Part shown: one piece after another, positions 7,496 to 15,499 of the stretch
How the letters are laid out: every line of letters starts with the position of its first letter
Position numbering within the stretch: position 1 is the stretch's first letter
Source of the DNA: Streptomyces luteolifulvus
GTDB taxonomy: Bacteria > Actinomycetota > Actinomycetes > Streptomycetales > Streptomycetaceae
Assembly (NCBI RefSeq): GCF_008806595.1
Contig: NZ_VZRB01000012.1
Span: forward strand, 1 to 64,000
Direction of reading: 5' to 3'
Length of the DNA stretch: 64,000 bases
Translations under genes and position numbers: made by a program
The notes under the pieces: generated by a model
Told to the model about the DNA's origin: nothing
What the model saw: the letters and a program-made list of their open reading frames with translations, nothing else
Database searches by the model: none

Positions 7496-8179
7496 TTGAA
7501 CTTCCTTACCATCGGTCACCGCGGAGTCATGGGCGTCGAGCCCGAGAACACCCTCCGTTCCTTCGTCGCCGCCCAGCAGGCCGGCCTCGACGTCATCGAA
7601 CTCGATCTGCACCTGAGCAAGGACGGCGCCCTCGTCGTCATGCACGACACCGACGTGGACCGTACGACCGACGGCACCGGGCCGATCGCCGAGAAGACCC
7701 TCGCCGAGCTGCGCGCCCTGGACGCGGGCCACGGCGAGCGGATCCCGGTGTTCGAGGAGGTCCTGGACGCCGTGAAGACACCGCTCCAGGCCGAGATCAA
7801 GGACGTGGCGGCGGCCCGGGCGCTGGCCGAGGTCATGCACCGGCGGGACCTGGTCGCCCGGGTGGAGGTGTCCTCGTTCCACGACGAGGCGATCGCCGAG
7901 ATCGCCCGTCTGGTGCCCGGCGTACGGACCGCGCTGATCGGCAGCCGCTACGGCGCGGACATCGTGGACCGTGCCGTCGAGGCCGGCGCCGCCACCGTCT
8001 GTCTCAACATCCGCCGCCTCACCCTGGAGATCGTGGAGCACGCCCGGAAGGCGGACCTGAGGATCATCGGCTGGGTGGTGAACACCCAGGACCACCTGCG
8101 TCTCGCACGGGCTCTCGGGCTGGACGGCGCGACCACCGACTACCCCGAGATCAAACGCACCGGCCGCTTCACGGCGTGA
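7496..8179 (+). CDS. Glycerophosphodiester phosphodiesterase
   Basis: 227 residues, cytosolic type without signal peptide. The GDPD signature is complete: GHRG at 7-10, EPENT at 15-19, the metal-binding ELDLHLSKDGALVVMHD and the small-insertion segment DRTTDGTG. It hydrolyses glycerophosphodiesters to sn-glycerol 3-phosphate plus an alcohol. Translation appears to begin at TTG 7496 (Asn-Phe-Leu-Thr-Ile follows), with GGAAGCGAG about ten bases upstream; there is no in-frame ATG or GTG before the HRG motif. The gene converges on the GNAT gene, with three bases between the stops. Confidence 0.88.
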   Translation: MNFLTIGHRGVMGVEPENTLRSFVAAQQAGLDVIELDLHLSKDGALVVMHDTDVDRTTDGTGPIAEKTLAELRALDAGHGERIPVFEEVLDAVKTPLQAEIKDVAAARALAEVMHRRDLVARVEVSSFHDEAIAEIARLVPGVRTALIGSRYGADIVDRAVEAGAATVCLNIRRLTLEIVEHARKADLRIIGWVVNTQDHLRLARALGLDGATTDYPEIKRTGRFTA

Positions 8180-8182
8180 CGA

Positions 8183-8722
8183 TCAGGCGAGCTCCTTGAC
8201 CAGCAGCTCGAACTGCAGGTCGTCGCGCTGCGGGATACCGAAGCGCTCATCGCCGTACGGGAACGGGGTCATCCGGCCCGTACGGCGGTAGCCGCGCCGC
8301 TCGTACCAGGCGATGAGGTCGTCGCGCACGGAGATCACGGTCATGTGCATCTGCGTGGCGCCCCAGATCTCGCGGACCGTGCGCTCCGCCTCCGCCATGA
8401 CGACCTTGCCGAGGCCGGCGCCCTGGAGCGCGGGGCTGACCGCGAACATTCCGAAGTAGGCGTGGGCGCCGCGGTGTTCGAGCTGGCAGCAGGCGACGAT
8501 CCGCCCGTCGCGTTCCACGGTCAGCAACCGGCTGTCGGGCGACTTGATGACGGCCAGCACGCCCTCCGGGTCGGTCCGCTGTCCCTCGAGGAGGTCCGCC
8601 TCGGTGGTCCACCCGGCCCGGCTGGCGTCCCCGCGGTACGCCGACTCGATCAGCGCGACGAGGGTGTCCGCGTCGGCATCGGTGGCCTCACGGAAGGTCA
8701 GTCCGGTGACGGCGGTGTCCAT
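8183..8722 (-). CDS. GNAT family N-acetyltransferase
   Basis: 179 residues. The GNAT fold is recognisable from TFREATDADADTLVALIES at the N-terminus, the core strand GMFAVSPALQGAGLGKVVMAEAER with the acetyl-CoA pyrophosphate loop QGAGLGK, and the C-terminal LIAWYERRGYRRTGRM, the usual motif B. It should transfer an acetyl group from acetyl-CoA to an amine; the acceptor is unknown. It converges on the phosphodiesterase gene. The divergent VOC gene starts 81 bases from its ATG. Confidence 0.85.
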   Translation of the reverse strand: MDTAVTGLTFREATDADADTLVALIESAYRGDASRAGWTTEADLLEGQRTDPEGVLAVIKSPDSRLLTVERDGRIVACCQLEHRGAHAYFGMFAVSPALQGAGLGKVVMAEAERTVREIWGATQMHMTVISVRDDLIAWYERRGYRRTGRMTPFPYGDERFGIPQRDDLQFELLVKELA

Positions 8723-8789
8723 GGGGCGGTACTCCGTTCGGCGGCGACGCTGGGCACCGACGAGGGTAACCCCGCCGGCCCCGAGCCTT

Positions 8790-8795
8790 TAGGCT
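8790..8795 (+). promoter_or_regulatory. TAGGCT -10 box of a leaderless VOC gene
   Basis: TAGGCT ends eight bases before the ATG at 8804, so transcription would begin at or next to the start codon. No ribosome site lies between. The same arrangement recurs at 10914, 33159 and, with variants, at 24993 and 26866. Confidence 0.5.
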
Positions 8796-8803
8796 CCGGG
8801 TGC

Positions 8804-9196
8804 ATGGTGCACGTACTGAGCGGGCGTGTTCTGCTCCGCCCCACCGACCCCGAGCGTTCCCGTGCCTTCTACGGCGAGCAGTTGGGCCTCGCCGTGTACC
8901 GAGAATTCGGTACGGGGCCGCAGCGCGGGACCGTCTACTTCCTCGGCGGCGGCTTCCTGGAGCTCTCCGGACGGTCCGAGGTGCCGCCGTCCCCGGCCCT
9001 GCGGCTGTGGCTCCAGGTCGAGGACGTCGGCGCGGCGCACGAGGAGCTGCGGTCCGGAGGCGTCGAGATCGTGCGGCCCCCGGTGAAGGAGCCGTGGGGG
9101 CTGATCGAGATGTGGATCGCGGATCCGGACGGAACGCAGATCGTCCTGGTGGAGGTACCCGCGGACCACCCGATCCGGTACCGCCCGGGAATCTGA
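8804..9196 (+). CDS. VOC family protein (glyoxalase/bleomycin-resistance fold)
   Basis: 130 residues, a single VOC module made of two beta-alpha-beta-beta-beta units: RVLLRPTDPERSRAFYGEQL, then TVYFLGGGFLELS, LQVEDVGAAHEELRSGGVEI and the closing MWIADPDGTQIVLVEVP with the conserved ADPDG turn and final metal-site Glu. Members are metal-dependent lyases, dioxygenases or ligand-sequestering resistance proteins; no specific activity can be assigned. The ATG has no ribosome site and follows a TAGGCT box, so the mRNA is probably leaderless. Confidence 0.8.
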   Translation: MVHVLSGRVLLRPTDPERSRAFYGEQLGLAVYREFGTGPQRGTVYFLGGGFLELSGRSEVPPSPALRLWLQVEDVGAAHEELRSGGVEIVRPPVKEPWGLIEMWIADPDGTQIVLVEVPADHPIRYRPGI

Positions 9197-9289
9197 GGGT
9201 CAGCCGGGCGTGCCACCGGATGGCAGCGGTGGTGGCCCGCGGCTAGCGTCGGGAAGGTACTTCCGCGTCGGCAGGGAGGCCGGGACGGC

Positions 9290-10054
9290 ATGAAACTCGA
9301 CAAGCCGGTGGCCGGTGGGCCCTGCTGGGCCGAGGTCGGGGCGCCTGATCTGGAGGAAGCCGAGCGGTTCTACGGCGAGATCTTCGGGTGGCGCACGGAG
9401 ACCGACCCCCGGGAGGAGATGGGCGGGTACACCATCGCGTACCTGGGGGACCTCCCGGTCGCCGCCCTCGTCCCGCTGGGCGAGGGCGGACAGCCCGTCC
9501 TCTGGTACGTCACATTCGCCGTGTCCGACGCCGACGCCACCGTGGAGAAGGTGAAGTCGGAGGGCGGCTCGGTGGTGCTCGAACCCGGGGAGGTCCCCGG
9601 CATGGGCCGGTTCGCCTCCGTCACCGATTCGCAGGGCGCCGGCTTCCATCTGTGGCAGGAGCGGGGCTTCGCGGGCGCGGGCCTGCTCAACGCCCCCGGT
9701 TCGCTGGGCTGGGTGGAGCTGCTGACGCGCTCCCCGGAGCGGGCCGAGAGTTTCTACACGACCGTGTTCGGCTGGAGCGTCACCTCCTCGGAGCACTACA
9801 CACAGTGGGGCATCGAGGGCGCCGACTTCGGCGGCATGGTGACGATGGGCGAACACTTCCCGCACGAGGTGCCGCCGCACTGGCTGCCGTACTTCGCGGC
9901 GCAGGACGTGGACGCGACCTCCGCCGCGGCGGTCGAGGCGGGCGGCAGTGTCCTGATGGAGCCGACCTCGGTCCCCGAGGGACCGCGGATCGCGCTGCTC
10001 CGGGATCCGCAGGGCGCGCTGTTCGGCGTGTACCGGGCGGGCGACCAGAGGTGA
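9290..10054 (+). CDS. Tandem VOC-domain protein
   Basis: 254 residues built from two VOC modules, residues about 8-120 (WAEVGAPDLEEAERFYGEIF ... GAGFHLWQ) and 130-250 (GSLGWVELLTRSPERAESFY ... RDPQGALFGVYR). Two-module proteins of this length resemble the mycobacterial CFP30B-type antigen family, whose activity is not settled. The ATG at 9290 follows GGAGG at a ten-base gap, and TAGCGT at 9244-9249 is a plausible -10 element. The preceding gene also encodes a VOC protein, but they are separated by 93 bases and have different promoters. Confidence 0.82.
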   Translation: MKLDKPVAGGPCWAEVGAPDLEEAERFYGEIFGWRTETDPREEMGGYTIAYLGDLPVAALVPLGEGGQPVLWYVTFAVSDADATVEKVKSEGGSVVLEPGEVPGMGRFASVTDSQGAGFHLWQERGFAGAGLLNAPGSLGWVELLTRSPERAESFYTTVFGWSVTSSEHYTQWGIEGADFGGMVTMGEHFPHEVPPHWLPYFAAQDVDATSAAAVEAGGSVLMEPTSVPEGPRIALLRDPQGALFGVYRAGDQR

Positions 10055-10285
10055 TCCGCCGACCGTCCGGGCCTGCTGTCAGGCCGGCGGTGTCACCGTG
10101 ACCTGGTCGATGACGGAGGCGTAGGCCGAGCGTCGTGGGTGGCCGCGGCACCCAGAACACGGGACCCGTGACCTGCTGTGCTCCGTCCAATGCTCCCCGT
10201 GTACACCCTTGCGCTCGCGTGCGCGCCGCGCGGCCCGGGCATTTCTTGACCGACCGTCGAACCGAGCGGCGAGCGGGGGGTGGGC

Positions 10286-10825
10286 GTGCACGGACCGGCT
10301 TCGCCCGGATGGCTGCTGGTGGCGCTCTGCGCGGCCACCGGCGCCTACTGTCTGCTGCGGATGCGCAGCAGTGTCGAGGAGCAGCGCCGTGCCGCGGGCG
10401 GCGAGGCACTCATGGGCTTCGGCATGGCCGCGATGGCCGTGCCCGCGACCGTGTTCACACCGCCCCACTGGGCCTGGCCCGGCTATATGGCCGTCTTCGG
10501 CTCGGCCGGGGTGCACTCCCTGTGGTCGGCCCGGGCGGGCCCGCATCACCTGCACCATCTCGTCGGCGCCTCGGCGATGGTCTACATGGCGGTGGTGATG
10601 GCCTCCTCCCCCGGCGGGCACAGCGGTCACGGCGGCACCGGCGTTCCGCTGCTGACCGGCGTGCTGCTCCTGTACTTCGTGGGGTACGTGCTGCTGTCGG
10701 GCGTCCGCCTGGTGCCCGTCGCGGCCAGGAGCGGTGCCCTCGGCTGGGGCGACCGTCCGGAGCTGGCGCGGGTCTGCCGGCTGTCCATGGCGATCGGAAT
10801 GGTCACCATGCTGCTGACGCTCTGA
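10286..10825 (+). CDS. DUF5134 family membrane protein
   Basis: 179 residues with about five hydrophobic helices (for example GWLLVALCAATGAYCLL, GFGMAAMAVPATVF, GASAMVYMAVVMAS, GVLLLYFVGYVLLSGV, SMAIGMVTMLLTL). I recognise it as a DUF5134 protein, a family of small polytopic membrane proteins with no known role. The His-rich GPHHLHHLV turn and the GGHSGHGGTG loop could bind metal. GTG at 10286 (MHGPASPGW) fits the family start and has GGGGGG upstream; GTG at 10280 is the alternative. The M56 peptidase gene follows after 100 bases on the same strand, a neighbourhood shared with BlaR1-like membrane peptidases. Confidence 0.75.
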   Translation: MHGPASPGWLLVALCAATGAYCLLRMRSSVEEQRRAAGGEALMGFGMAAMAVPATVFTPPHWAWPGYMAVFGSAGVHSLWSARAGPHHLHHLVGASAMVYMAVVMASSPGGHSGHGGTGVPLLTGVLLLYFVGYVLLSGVRLVPVAARSGALGWGDRPELARVCRLSMAIGMVTMLLTL

Positions 10826-10913
10826 CCGGCGATCCGGCGCCCCGCACCGTACGCGATCGTTGCCTGCGTCACTTTCGCCGCGACGGGCCGTGCCCCGGGC
10901 GGCGCGGCGCTCT

Positions 10914-10919
10914 TAGGCT
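10914..10919 (+). promoter_or_regulatory. TAGGCT -10 box before the M56 peptidase gene
   Basis: TAGGCT is followed by six bases and then the ATG at 10926, with no ribosome site, suggesting a leaderless transcript separate from the DUF5134 gene. Confidence 0.45.
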
Positions 10920-10925
10920 GCTCTC

Positions 10926-11861
10926 ATGATGGTCCTCGCGGCACTGTTGCTGCTCGGCGCCCTGACCGCCGTCGTCGCTCCCCGGCTGCTCGCCCGGGCC
11001 GGCTGGCCGGACCGCGAGCCCGTGCTCGCCCTGTGGGTGTGGCAGTGCGTGGTGGCGGCCGTCCTGCTGTGCTGTGTGCTGTCGATGACGCTCAGCGCGG
11101 CGGCCTCGTGGCAGGCGGTGGCCGGGCATGTGTTCGCACCGGCGCCGCAGGCCGTCCTGGAGGCCTATGCGATCGGCCGGACGGCGAGCCCCTGGGCTGC
11201 GGCGACCGCGGTGACCCTCGCCTGCGGCGGAGTGTGGACCGGGGCGATGCTGGTCCGCGAGGTCGTACGGACCCGTGCCCGGCGTCGGCTGCGGCGGGCG
11301 GAACTCCTCGTGCGTGCCCCGCAGTTGCCCGGCGAGGAGTCCGGGAGCAGGCTCGTCGTCCTGGAGGGAGCGCGGCCCGACGCCTGGTGGCTGCCGGGTA
11401 CGGCGCCCCGGCTGGTGATCACCACGGCCGCGCTGCGCCGTCTGAAGGGCCGGCAGCTGGACGCCCTTGTCGCCCACGAGGAGGGGCACGCCCAGGCCCG
11501 GCACGACTGGCTGCTGCACTGCTCGGCCGCGCTGGCGGTCGGATTCCCGCAGGTTCCGGTGTTCGCCGCGTTCCGCGCCGAGATGCACCGTCTGGTCGAA
11601 CTCGCCGCCGACGACATGGCCTCCCGCCGCTTCGGCCGGCTGACGACGGCGCTCGCACTCGTGGAGGTCAACGAGGACCGGGGGGTGTTCGGCCCCGGCG
11701 CGGACCCGCTCGCCGATGTGCCGCAGCGGGTGCACCGGCTGCTCACTCCCCCGGACCGGTTCACGGCGGCCCGCCGGCTGGGGCTGACGGCGGCGGCCGC
11801 GATGGTGCCGGTGGTGCCGGTGATGGTGGCGTTCATACCGGGGCTGCGGGCACTCGGGTAG
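10926..11861 (+). CDS. M56 family membrane metallopeptidase (BlaR1-like)
   Basis: 311 residues. Three N-terminal membrane helices (residues about 3-22, 36-58, 88-112) are followed by a cytoplasmic peptidase domain with the zinc motif HEEGH at 184-188 and a downstream ELAADDMASRR segment supplying the third ligand. A final hydrophobic helix (about 281-305) closes the chain. M56 enzymes such as BlaR1 cleave a partner repressor; in streptomycetes the usual partner is a BlaI-type regulator, but none is encoded here, so the target is unknown. The arginine-rich VRTRARRRLRRAEL after the third helix fits a cytoplasmic loop. Confidence 0.85.
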   Translation: MMVLAALLLLGALTAVVAPRLLARAGWPDREPVLALWVWQCVVAAVLLCCVLSMTLSAAASWQAVAGHVFAPAPQAVLEAYAIGRTASPWAAATAVTLACGGVWTGAMLVREVVRTRARRRLRRAELLVRAPQLPGEESGSRLVVLEGARPDAWWLPGTAPRLVITTAALRRLKGRQLDALVAHEEGHAQARHDWLLHCSAALAVGFPQVPVFAAFRAEMHRLVELAADDMASRRFGRLTTALALVEVNEDRGVFGPGADPLADVPQRVHRLLTPPDRFTAARRLGLTAAAAMVPVVPVMVAFIPGLRALG

Positions 11862-11905
11862 TCGGGGATTGGCATCCCACCCCACCGCTCGGCGAGGATC
11901 GCAGC

Positions 11906-12595
11906 ATGCACACCCCGTCCGTCGACTCCCCGGCCCGCCCTCGGGAACACCGCGCCGCCACCCGCTGCGCGGGCCTCCTGGCCGTGTGCTCCGTGCTGCT
12001 GCTCTCCCTGGTCGTCGTCCGGTGGCACCCCCTGATCACCGTGGACGGCGACATCTCCGGCACCACCCACCGCTGGGCGGTCGACGAGCCCGGCACCACA
12101 CACGTGTTCCGCATCCTGACGGACTGGGTCTGGGACCCATGGACGATGCGCGCCCTGTGCGCGGTGGTCGTGGTGTGGCTGGTGTGGCGGCGTGCGGCAT
12201 GGCGGACGGCCTTGTGGCTGGCGGCCACGTGTGCGCTGGGCACACTGCTGCAACAGTCCCTGAAGGCCGTGGTCGACCGCCCCCGCCCCGTCTGGACCGA
12301 CCCCGTCGACTCCGCCCAGTACGCGGCCTACCCCTCGGGCCACGCGCTGACCGCGACGGTCGTGTGCGGCCTCCTCCTGTGGCTGCTGCACCGGCACGGC
12401 GCCGGTCGCGCCGTGTGGCGTACCGCCCTGGCCGTGTCGGCGCTCTCCGTCGTCGGTGTCGGTCTGACCCGGGTGTGGCTGGGCGTCCACTGGCCCTCGG
12501 ACGTGATCGGCGGCTGGCTTCTCGGAGCGCTGCTGGTGGCCCTGGCGGTGGCGGCGCACCACGTCCTGCTCCGCAGCAATGGGTTGCCGGACTGA
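11906..12595 (+). CDS. PAP2 family phosphatase
   Basis: 229 residues with a short cytoplasmic N-terminus and about six membrane helices. The three phosphatase signature blocks are present: K120xxxxxxRPRP (KAVVDRPRP), PSGH at 143-146, and TRVWLGVHWPSD with His195 and Asp199. The enzyme should dephosphorylate a lipid phosphate or pyrophosphate such as undecaprenyl pyrophosphate or phosphatidic acid at the outer membrane face. The ATG at 11906 follows GAGGATCGCAGC, a weak ribosome site. It starts 44 bases after the M56 gene and may be cotranscribed. Confidence 0.85.
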   Translation: MHTPSVDSPARPREHRAATRCAGLLAVCSVLLLSLVVVRWHPLITVDGDISGTTHRWAVDEPGTTHVFRILTDWVWDPWTMRALCAVVVVWLVWRRAAWRTALWLAATCALGTLLQQSLKAVVDRPRPVWTDPVDSAQYAAYPSGHALTATVVCGLLLWLLHRHGAGRAVWRTALAVSALSVVGVGLTRVWLGVHWPSDVIGGWLLGALLVALAVAAHHVLLRSNGLPD

Positions 12596-12657
12596 CGGGG
12601 GCCGGCGCGGCGAGGCCCAGCAGCACTACCGGTACGGACCGGTGCACCGCCGATACA

Positions 12658-13089
12658 GTCCGGTGGCTGCACGACGCGCTGTATGACCGCCATATGACGC
12701 CGGCCGCGTGGAGCCCGTATCCCGACGCCGCCGACGTGCTGCGCGCGCTGCACGAGCGCGGGATCGGGGTGGGTGTGGTGAGCAACATCGGCTGGGATCT
12801 GCGGCCCGTGTTCCGCGCACATGGCCTCGACCCATACGTCGGCACCTATGTCCTGTCGTACGAACTCGGCGTCCAGAAGCCTGACCCACGGCTGTTCGCG
12901 ACCGCCTGCGAGGCGCTCGGCGCCGACCCGGGGCAGACGCTGATGGTGGGCGACGACCGGCGGGCCGACGGGGGTGCGGCGGCGCTGGGGTGCGGGGTGC
13001 ACTTCGTGGACCATCTGCCCGCGTCCCGGCGGCCGGACCAGCTGAGGCCGGTGCTGGACCTGGTGGCGGACGGCAGGATGAAGAAGTAG
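12658..13089 (+). pseudogene. N-terminally truncated HAD-superfamily hydrolase
   Basis: The reading frame resembles the C-terminal two thirds of a HAD phosphatase: RWLHDALYDRHMTPAAWSPY, then GVGVVSNIGWDLRPVF (motif II with Ser), ELGVQKPDPRLF (motif III Lys) and LMVGDDRRADGGAA (motif IV Asp pair). The N-terminal motif I, DxDGT, which supplies the nucleophilic Asp, is missing, because recognisable similarity begins only 60 bases after the PAP2 stop. An internal ATG at 12694 could give a 131-residue product, but it would lack the catalytic Asp. I therefore call it a deletion remnant. A function as a non-catalytic fragment is not excluded. Confidence 0.7.
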
Positions 13090-13201
13090 CCCCGGCCACC
13101 CATCGGGTGGGGCGCCGGCCGCCCTGGACGATCCCCCGCGCCGCCCAGGGCAGACGGCAGCCCTGACCAGGCCCTCCTCGGGCCCGGCCAGATGCGTTGA
13201 G

Positions 13202-13226
13202 TATAGTTGGCTGGCAGCCAGTCAAC
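13202..13226 (+). promoter_or_regulatory. Promoter and palindromic operator of the tetR gene
   Basis: A -10 box TATAGT (13202-13207) runs into GTTGGCTGGCAGCCAGTCAAC (13206-13226), a 21-bp palindrome around a central A with a single mismatched pair. It ends two bases before the AGGAG ribosome site. The overlap of operator and -10 is the usual layout of an autoregulated TetR gene. Confidence 0.75.
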
Positions 13227-13240
13227 GCAGGAGTTACAGC

Positions 13241-13933
13241 ATGTCCCCGCGCAGCGCCCAGGTCAATGAAGAGCTGCGAAGGCGTTCCCGGGAGCGGCTC
13301 CTGCAGGCGGCGCTCGAGCTGGTCGGCGAGCACGGGTACGAGGCGACGACGCTCGGCGACATCGCGGACAGATCTGGCTCGGCACGGGGCCTGGTGTCGT
13401 ACTACTTCCCCGGCAAGCGCCAGCTCGTTCAGTCCTCCGTGCACCGGCTGATGCACCGCACGCTGGAGGAGGCGCTGGAGCGCGAGCCGCGCACCGAGGA
13501 CGGCCGCGAGCGGCTGGCGCGGGCCATCGACGCGATCCTGGGCCTGGCCCGGGACCGGCCGGTGCTGATGCGCCAGCACATGGCCGGGCTGCTGGACACC
13601 GAGGGCTTTGTGCAGTGCCCCGAGCAGAAACGGCTGTCCGAGCTGCTGCGGGACACCGTCGCCCGCTACGGCTCGAGGGACGTCGACGCCGACTACCCGA
13701 TGCTGCGCGCGCTGCTCATGGGCGCGGTCTTCGCGGCCCTGGTGCCGGGGGTTCCGATGCCGCTGCCGGTGCTGCGGGCCGAGCTGTTCGCACGCTACGG
13801 GCTCGACCGGGAGCTCGGGGTCCCGCCGGACGCCGAGGCGTCCGGCGGGACGTGTGACTCGGATCTGTCACGGTTCTTCGCGACCGGCCGGCAGTCTGCC
13901 GGCCGGTCGGAGGAGAAGGCGGCCGGTCAGTAG
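13241..13933 (+). CDS. TetR/AcrR family transcriptional regulator
   Basis: 230 residues. The N-terminal helix-turn-helix is typical: ERLLQAALELVGEHGYEATTL followed by IADRSGSARGLVSYYFPGKR, with the recognition helix near 45-55. The remainder is the ligand-binding domain, beginning with LVQSSVHRLMHRTLEEALE. AGGAG precedes the ATG. A near-perfect palindrome overlaps its -10 box, so autorepression is likely; no divergent target is adjacent. The last 40 residues (from about VPPDAEASGG) are encoded by two strong hairpins and are probably a non-conserved extension; the stop overlaps the convergent LVIVD gene by seven bases. Confidence 0.85.
   Translation: MSPRSAQVNEELRRRSRERLLQAALELVGEHGYEATTLGDIADRSGSARGLVSYYFPGKRQLVQSSVHRLMHRTLEEALEREPRTEDGRERLARAIDAILGLARDRPVLMRQHMAGLLDTEGFVQCPEQKRLSELLRDTVARYGSRDVDADYPMLRALLMGAVFAALVPGVPMPLPVLRAELFARYGLDRELGVPPDAEASGGTCDSDLSRFFATGRQSAGRSEEKAAGQ
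13820..13851. terminator. Hairpin inside the 3' end of tetR (outer)
   Basis: GTCCCGCCGGACGC (13820-13833) and GCGTCCGGCGGGAC (13838-13851) are perfect inverted repeats around CGAG. There is no T tract, as is common for streptomycete terminators. It lies inside the tetR coding sequence, 76 bases past the convergent LVIVD stop, and may back up the inner hairpin. Confidence 0.55.
13881..13909 (-). terminator. Perfect 14-bp-stem hairpin, likely terminator of the LVIVD gene, inside tetR
   Basis: CGACCGGCCGGCAG (13881-13894), a single T, then CTGCCGGCCGGTCG (13896-13909). The perfect 29-base dyad begins 18 bases beyond the LVIVD stop codon when read leftwards. Its position fits a T-less terminator for that gene, although it is translated in the opposite direction as part of tetR. 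Confidence 0.6.
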
Positions 13934-15435
13934 TCGAAGAAGTAGTCCGGCTGCGTCTGGACGTTGAGCTCCCGCAGGCGGACCCATCTGGCCGGATCCG
14001 TGCGCCGGTCGCTCAGCTTCAGGACGTCGAAGCCCTTGGCGATGTCGTTCGAGTAGATGTGGCCGTTGTAGTAGTACGCCGACCAGGGACCGGCCGTTGT
14101 CAGCCGCTCGGTGTTCACCGGGCCGCGCTCGAAGTAGGCGATCTCCTTCGGGTGGGAGGAGTCGGTGAAGTCCCAGACGGAGACGCCACCCTGGTACCAG
14201 GCCTGGACCATGATGTCCCTGCCCGGGACCGGGATCAGCGAGCCGTTGTGGGCCACACAGACCTCGGTGTCCGCCTGGTGACGGGGGATCTTGAAGTAGC
14301 TGCGGAAGACGAGCTTGCGCTTGTCGCCCTTGCCGACGATGTCGTAGACGCCGTCGGCGCCGCGGTCGGGGCCGATCTCCGCGTTGCAGGTGGCCGCGCC
14401 GCCGCCGCCCAGTTCGTCGGTGAAGACGACCTTGTTCGCCTTCTGGTTGAAGGTCGCCGAGTGCCAGAACGCGAAGTTGACGTTGTCCTGGACCTGGTCG
14501 ATGACCTTCGGGTGCTCGGGGTCCCTGATGGAGAAGAGGATGCCGTCACCCATGCAGGCGCCCGCCGCCAGGTCCCTGGAGGGCAGGACGGTGATGTCGT
14601 GGCAGCCGGTGGTCTTGGAGACGCCGGGGTTTGTGGGCGCACCGGGGTTGCCGCCGCCGTCGGGTCCTTCGCCGGGGAAGAGCACCGGGAAGCCCACGAC
14701 CGCGGCCTGCTCGGGAGCCTTGCGCGGCACCTTGATGACGGAGATGCCGTCGTGCGGCGGCTGGCAGTCGGGGTAGGCGGCGTTCGGCGAGTACGAGGAG
14801 ACGTAGATGTAGACGTTCCCGCGCTCGGGCACCAGCGAGTGGGTGTGCGAGCCGCAGGCGGTCTCGACGGCGGCGACGTACTTCGGGTTCGCCTTGTCGC
14901 TGATGTCGAAGACCTTCATGCCCTCCCACGAGGACTTCTCGGTCACCGGCTGTGTGGTGCTGTTGCAACTGCTGTCGCTGCGCGAGGAGTCGGTGGACAG
15001 GAACAGCAGGTCGCCGGAGACGGAGATGTCGTTCTGCGAGCCGGGGCACAGGACCTGGGCCACGGTCTTCGGCGCCCTCGGGTTGCTGATGTCGAAGATG
15101 CGGAAGCCGTCGTAGTTGCCGGAGAAGGCGTACTTGCCCTGGAAGGCCAGGTCCGAGTTGGTGCCGGGCAGGGCGTCCTTGGGGACGTTGACGAGGTGTT
15201 CGATGTTGGCGGAGTGGACGATCTCGTCCTGGCCGGGGATCTCGCCGTCGGCGATGGCTGTCCTGACCTCGGCCCGGGTCCGCTCGTCCACCTTCTGGCC
15301 CGCGATCGGCGCGTCCCCGGGGTCGGGGGTCGCGGCGGCCGGTCCGGCCGTCAGGAGCGCGGCCAGGAGTCCCGCTGCCGTCGCGGCAACTCCCAGTCGT
15401 CTGCGCCGCATTCGGGGGTTGTGTAACAGGATCAC
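13927..15435 (-). CDS. LVIVD-repeat secreted protein with a TTA codon
   Basis: 502 residues. The start is GTG 15435, with GGGAGG five bases upstream. A twin-basic RRRRLG followed by a hydrophobic stretch and AAATPD (about 8-40) is a Sec or Tat export signal. The mature part is a beta-propeller made of LVIVD-type repeats, e.g. YDGFRIFDISNPRAPKTVAQ, GMKVFDISDKANPKYVAAVE and GVSVWDFTDSSHPKEIAYFE. Proteins of this family are extracellular or cell-surface propellers of unknown function. Codon 4 is TTA (15424-15426), so translation should depend on the bldA tRNA. The divergent DUF305 gene also has an early TTA, which suggests joint developmental timing. Confidence 0.8.
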   Translation of the reverse strand: MILLHNPRMRRRRLGVAATAAGLLAALLTAGPAAATPDPGDAPIAGQKVDERTRAEVRTAIADGEIPGQDEIVHSANIEHLVNVPKDALPGTNSDLAFQGKYAFSGNYDGFRIFDISNPRAPKTVAQVLCPGSQNDISVSGDLLFLSTDSSRSDSSCNSTTQPVTEKSSWEGMKVFDISDKANPKYVAAVETACGSHTHSLVPERGNVYIYVSSYSPNAAYPDCQPPHDGISVIKVPRKAPEQAAVVGFPVLFPGEGPDGGGNPGAPTNPGVSKTTGCHDITVLPSRDLAAGACMGDGILFSIRDPEHPKVIDQVQDNVNFAFWHSATFNQKANKVVFTDELGGGGAATCNAEIGPDRGADGVYDIVGKGDKRKLVFRSYFKIPRHQADTEVCVAHNGSLIPVPGRDIMVQAWYQGGVSVWDFTDSSHPKEIAYFERGPVNTERLTTAGPWSAYYYNGHIYSNDIAKGFDVLKLSDRRTDPARWVRLRELNVQTQPDYFFDY

Positions 15436-15499
15436 TGTTTCCTCCCTTGTTCCGTTCGCGTGGGAACGGTTCACGCACCCCCGAAGTATCGTCTTCATC

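Noticed and set aside
10079..10140. Minus-strand tail reading SAYASVIDQVTVTPPA, similar to the end of some secreted proteins
   Set aside because: Only about 15 residues resemble anything and nothing upstream continues the similarity; too little to call a pseudogene.
13097..13125. CCACCC-ATC-GGGTGG hairpin after the HAD remnant
   Set aside because: The stem is only six bp and there is no T tract; it might be a weak terminator but cannot be supported.
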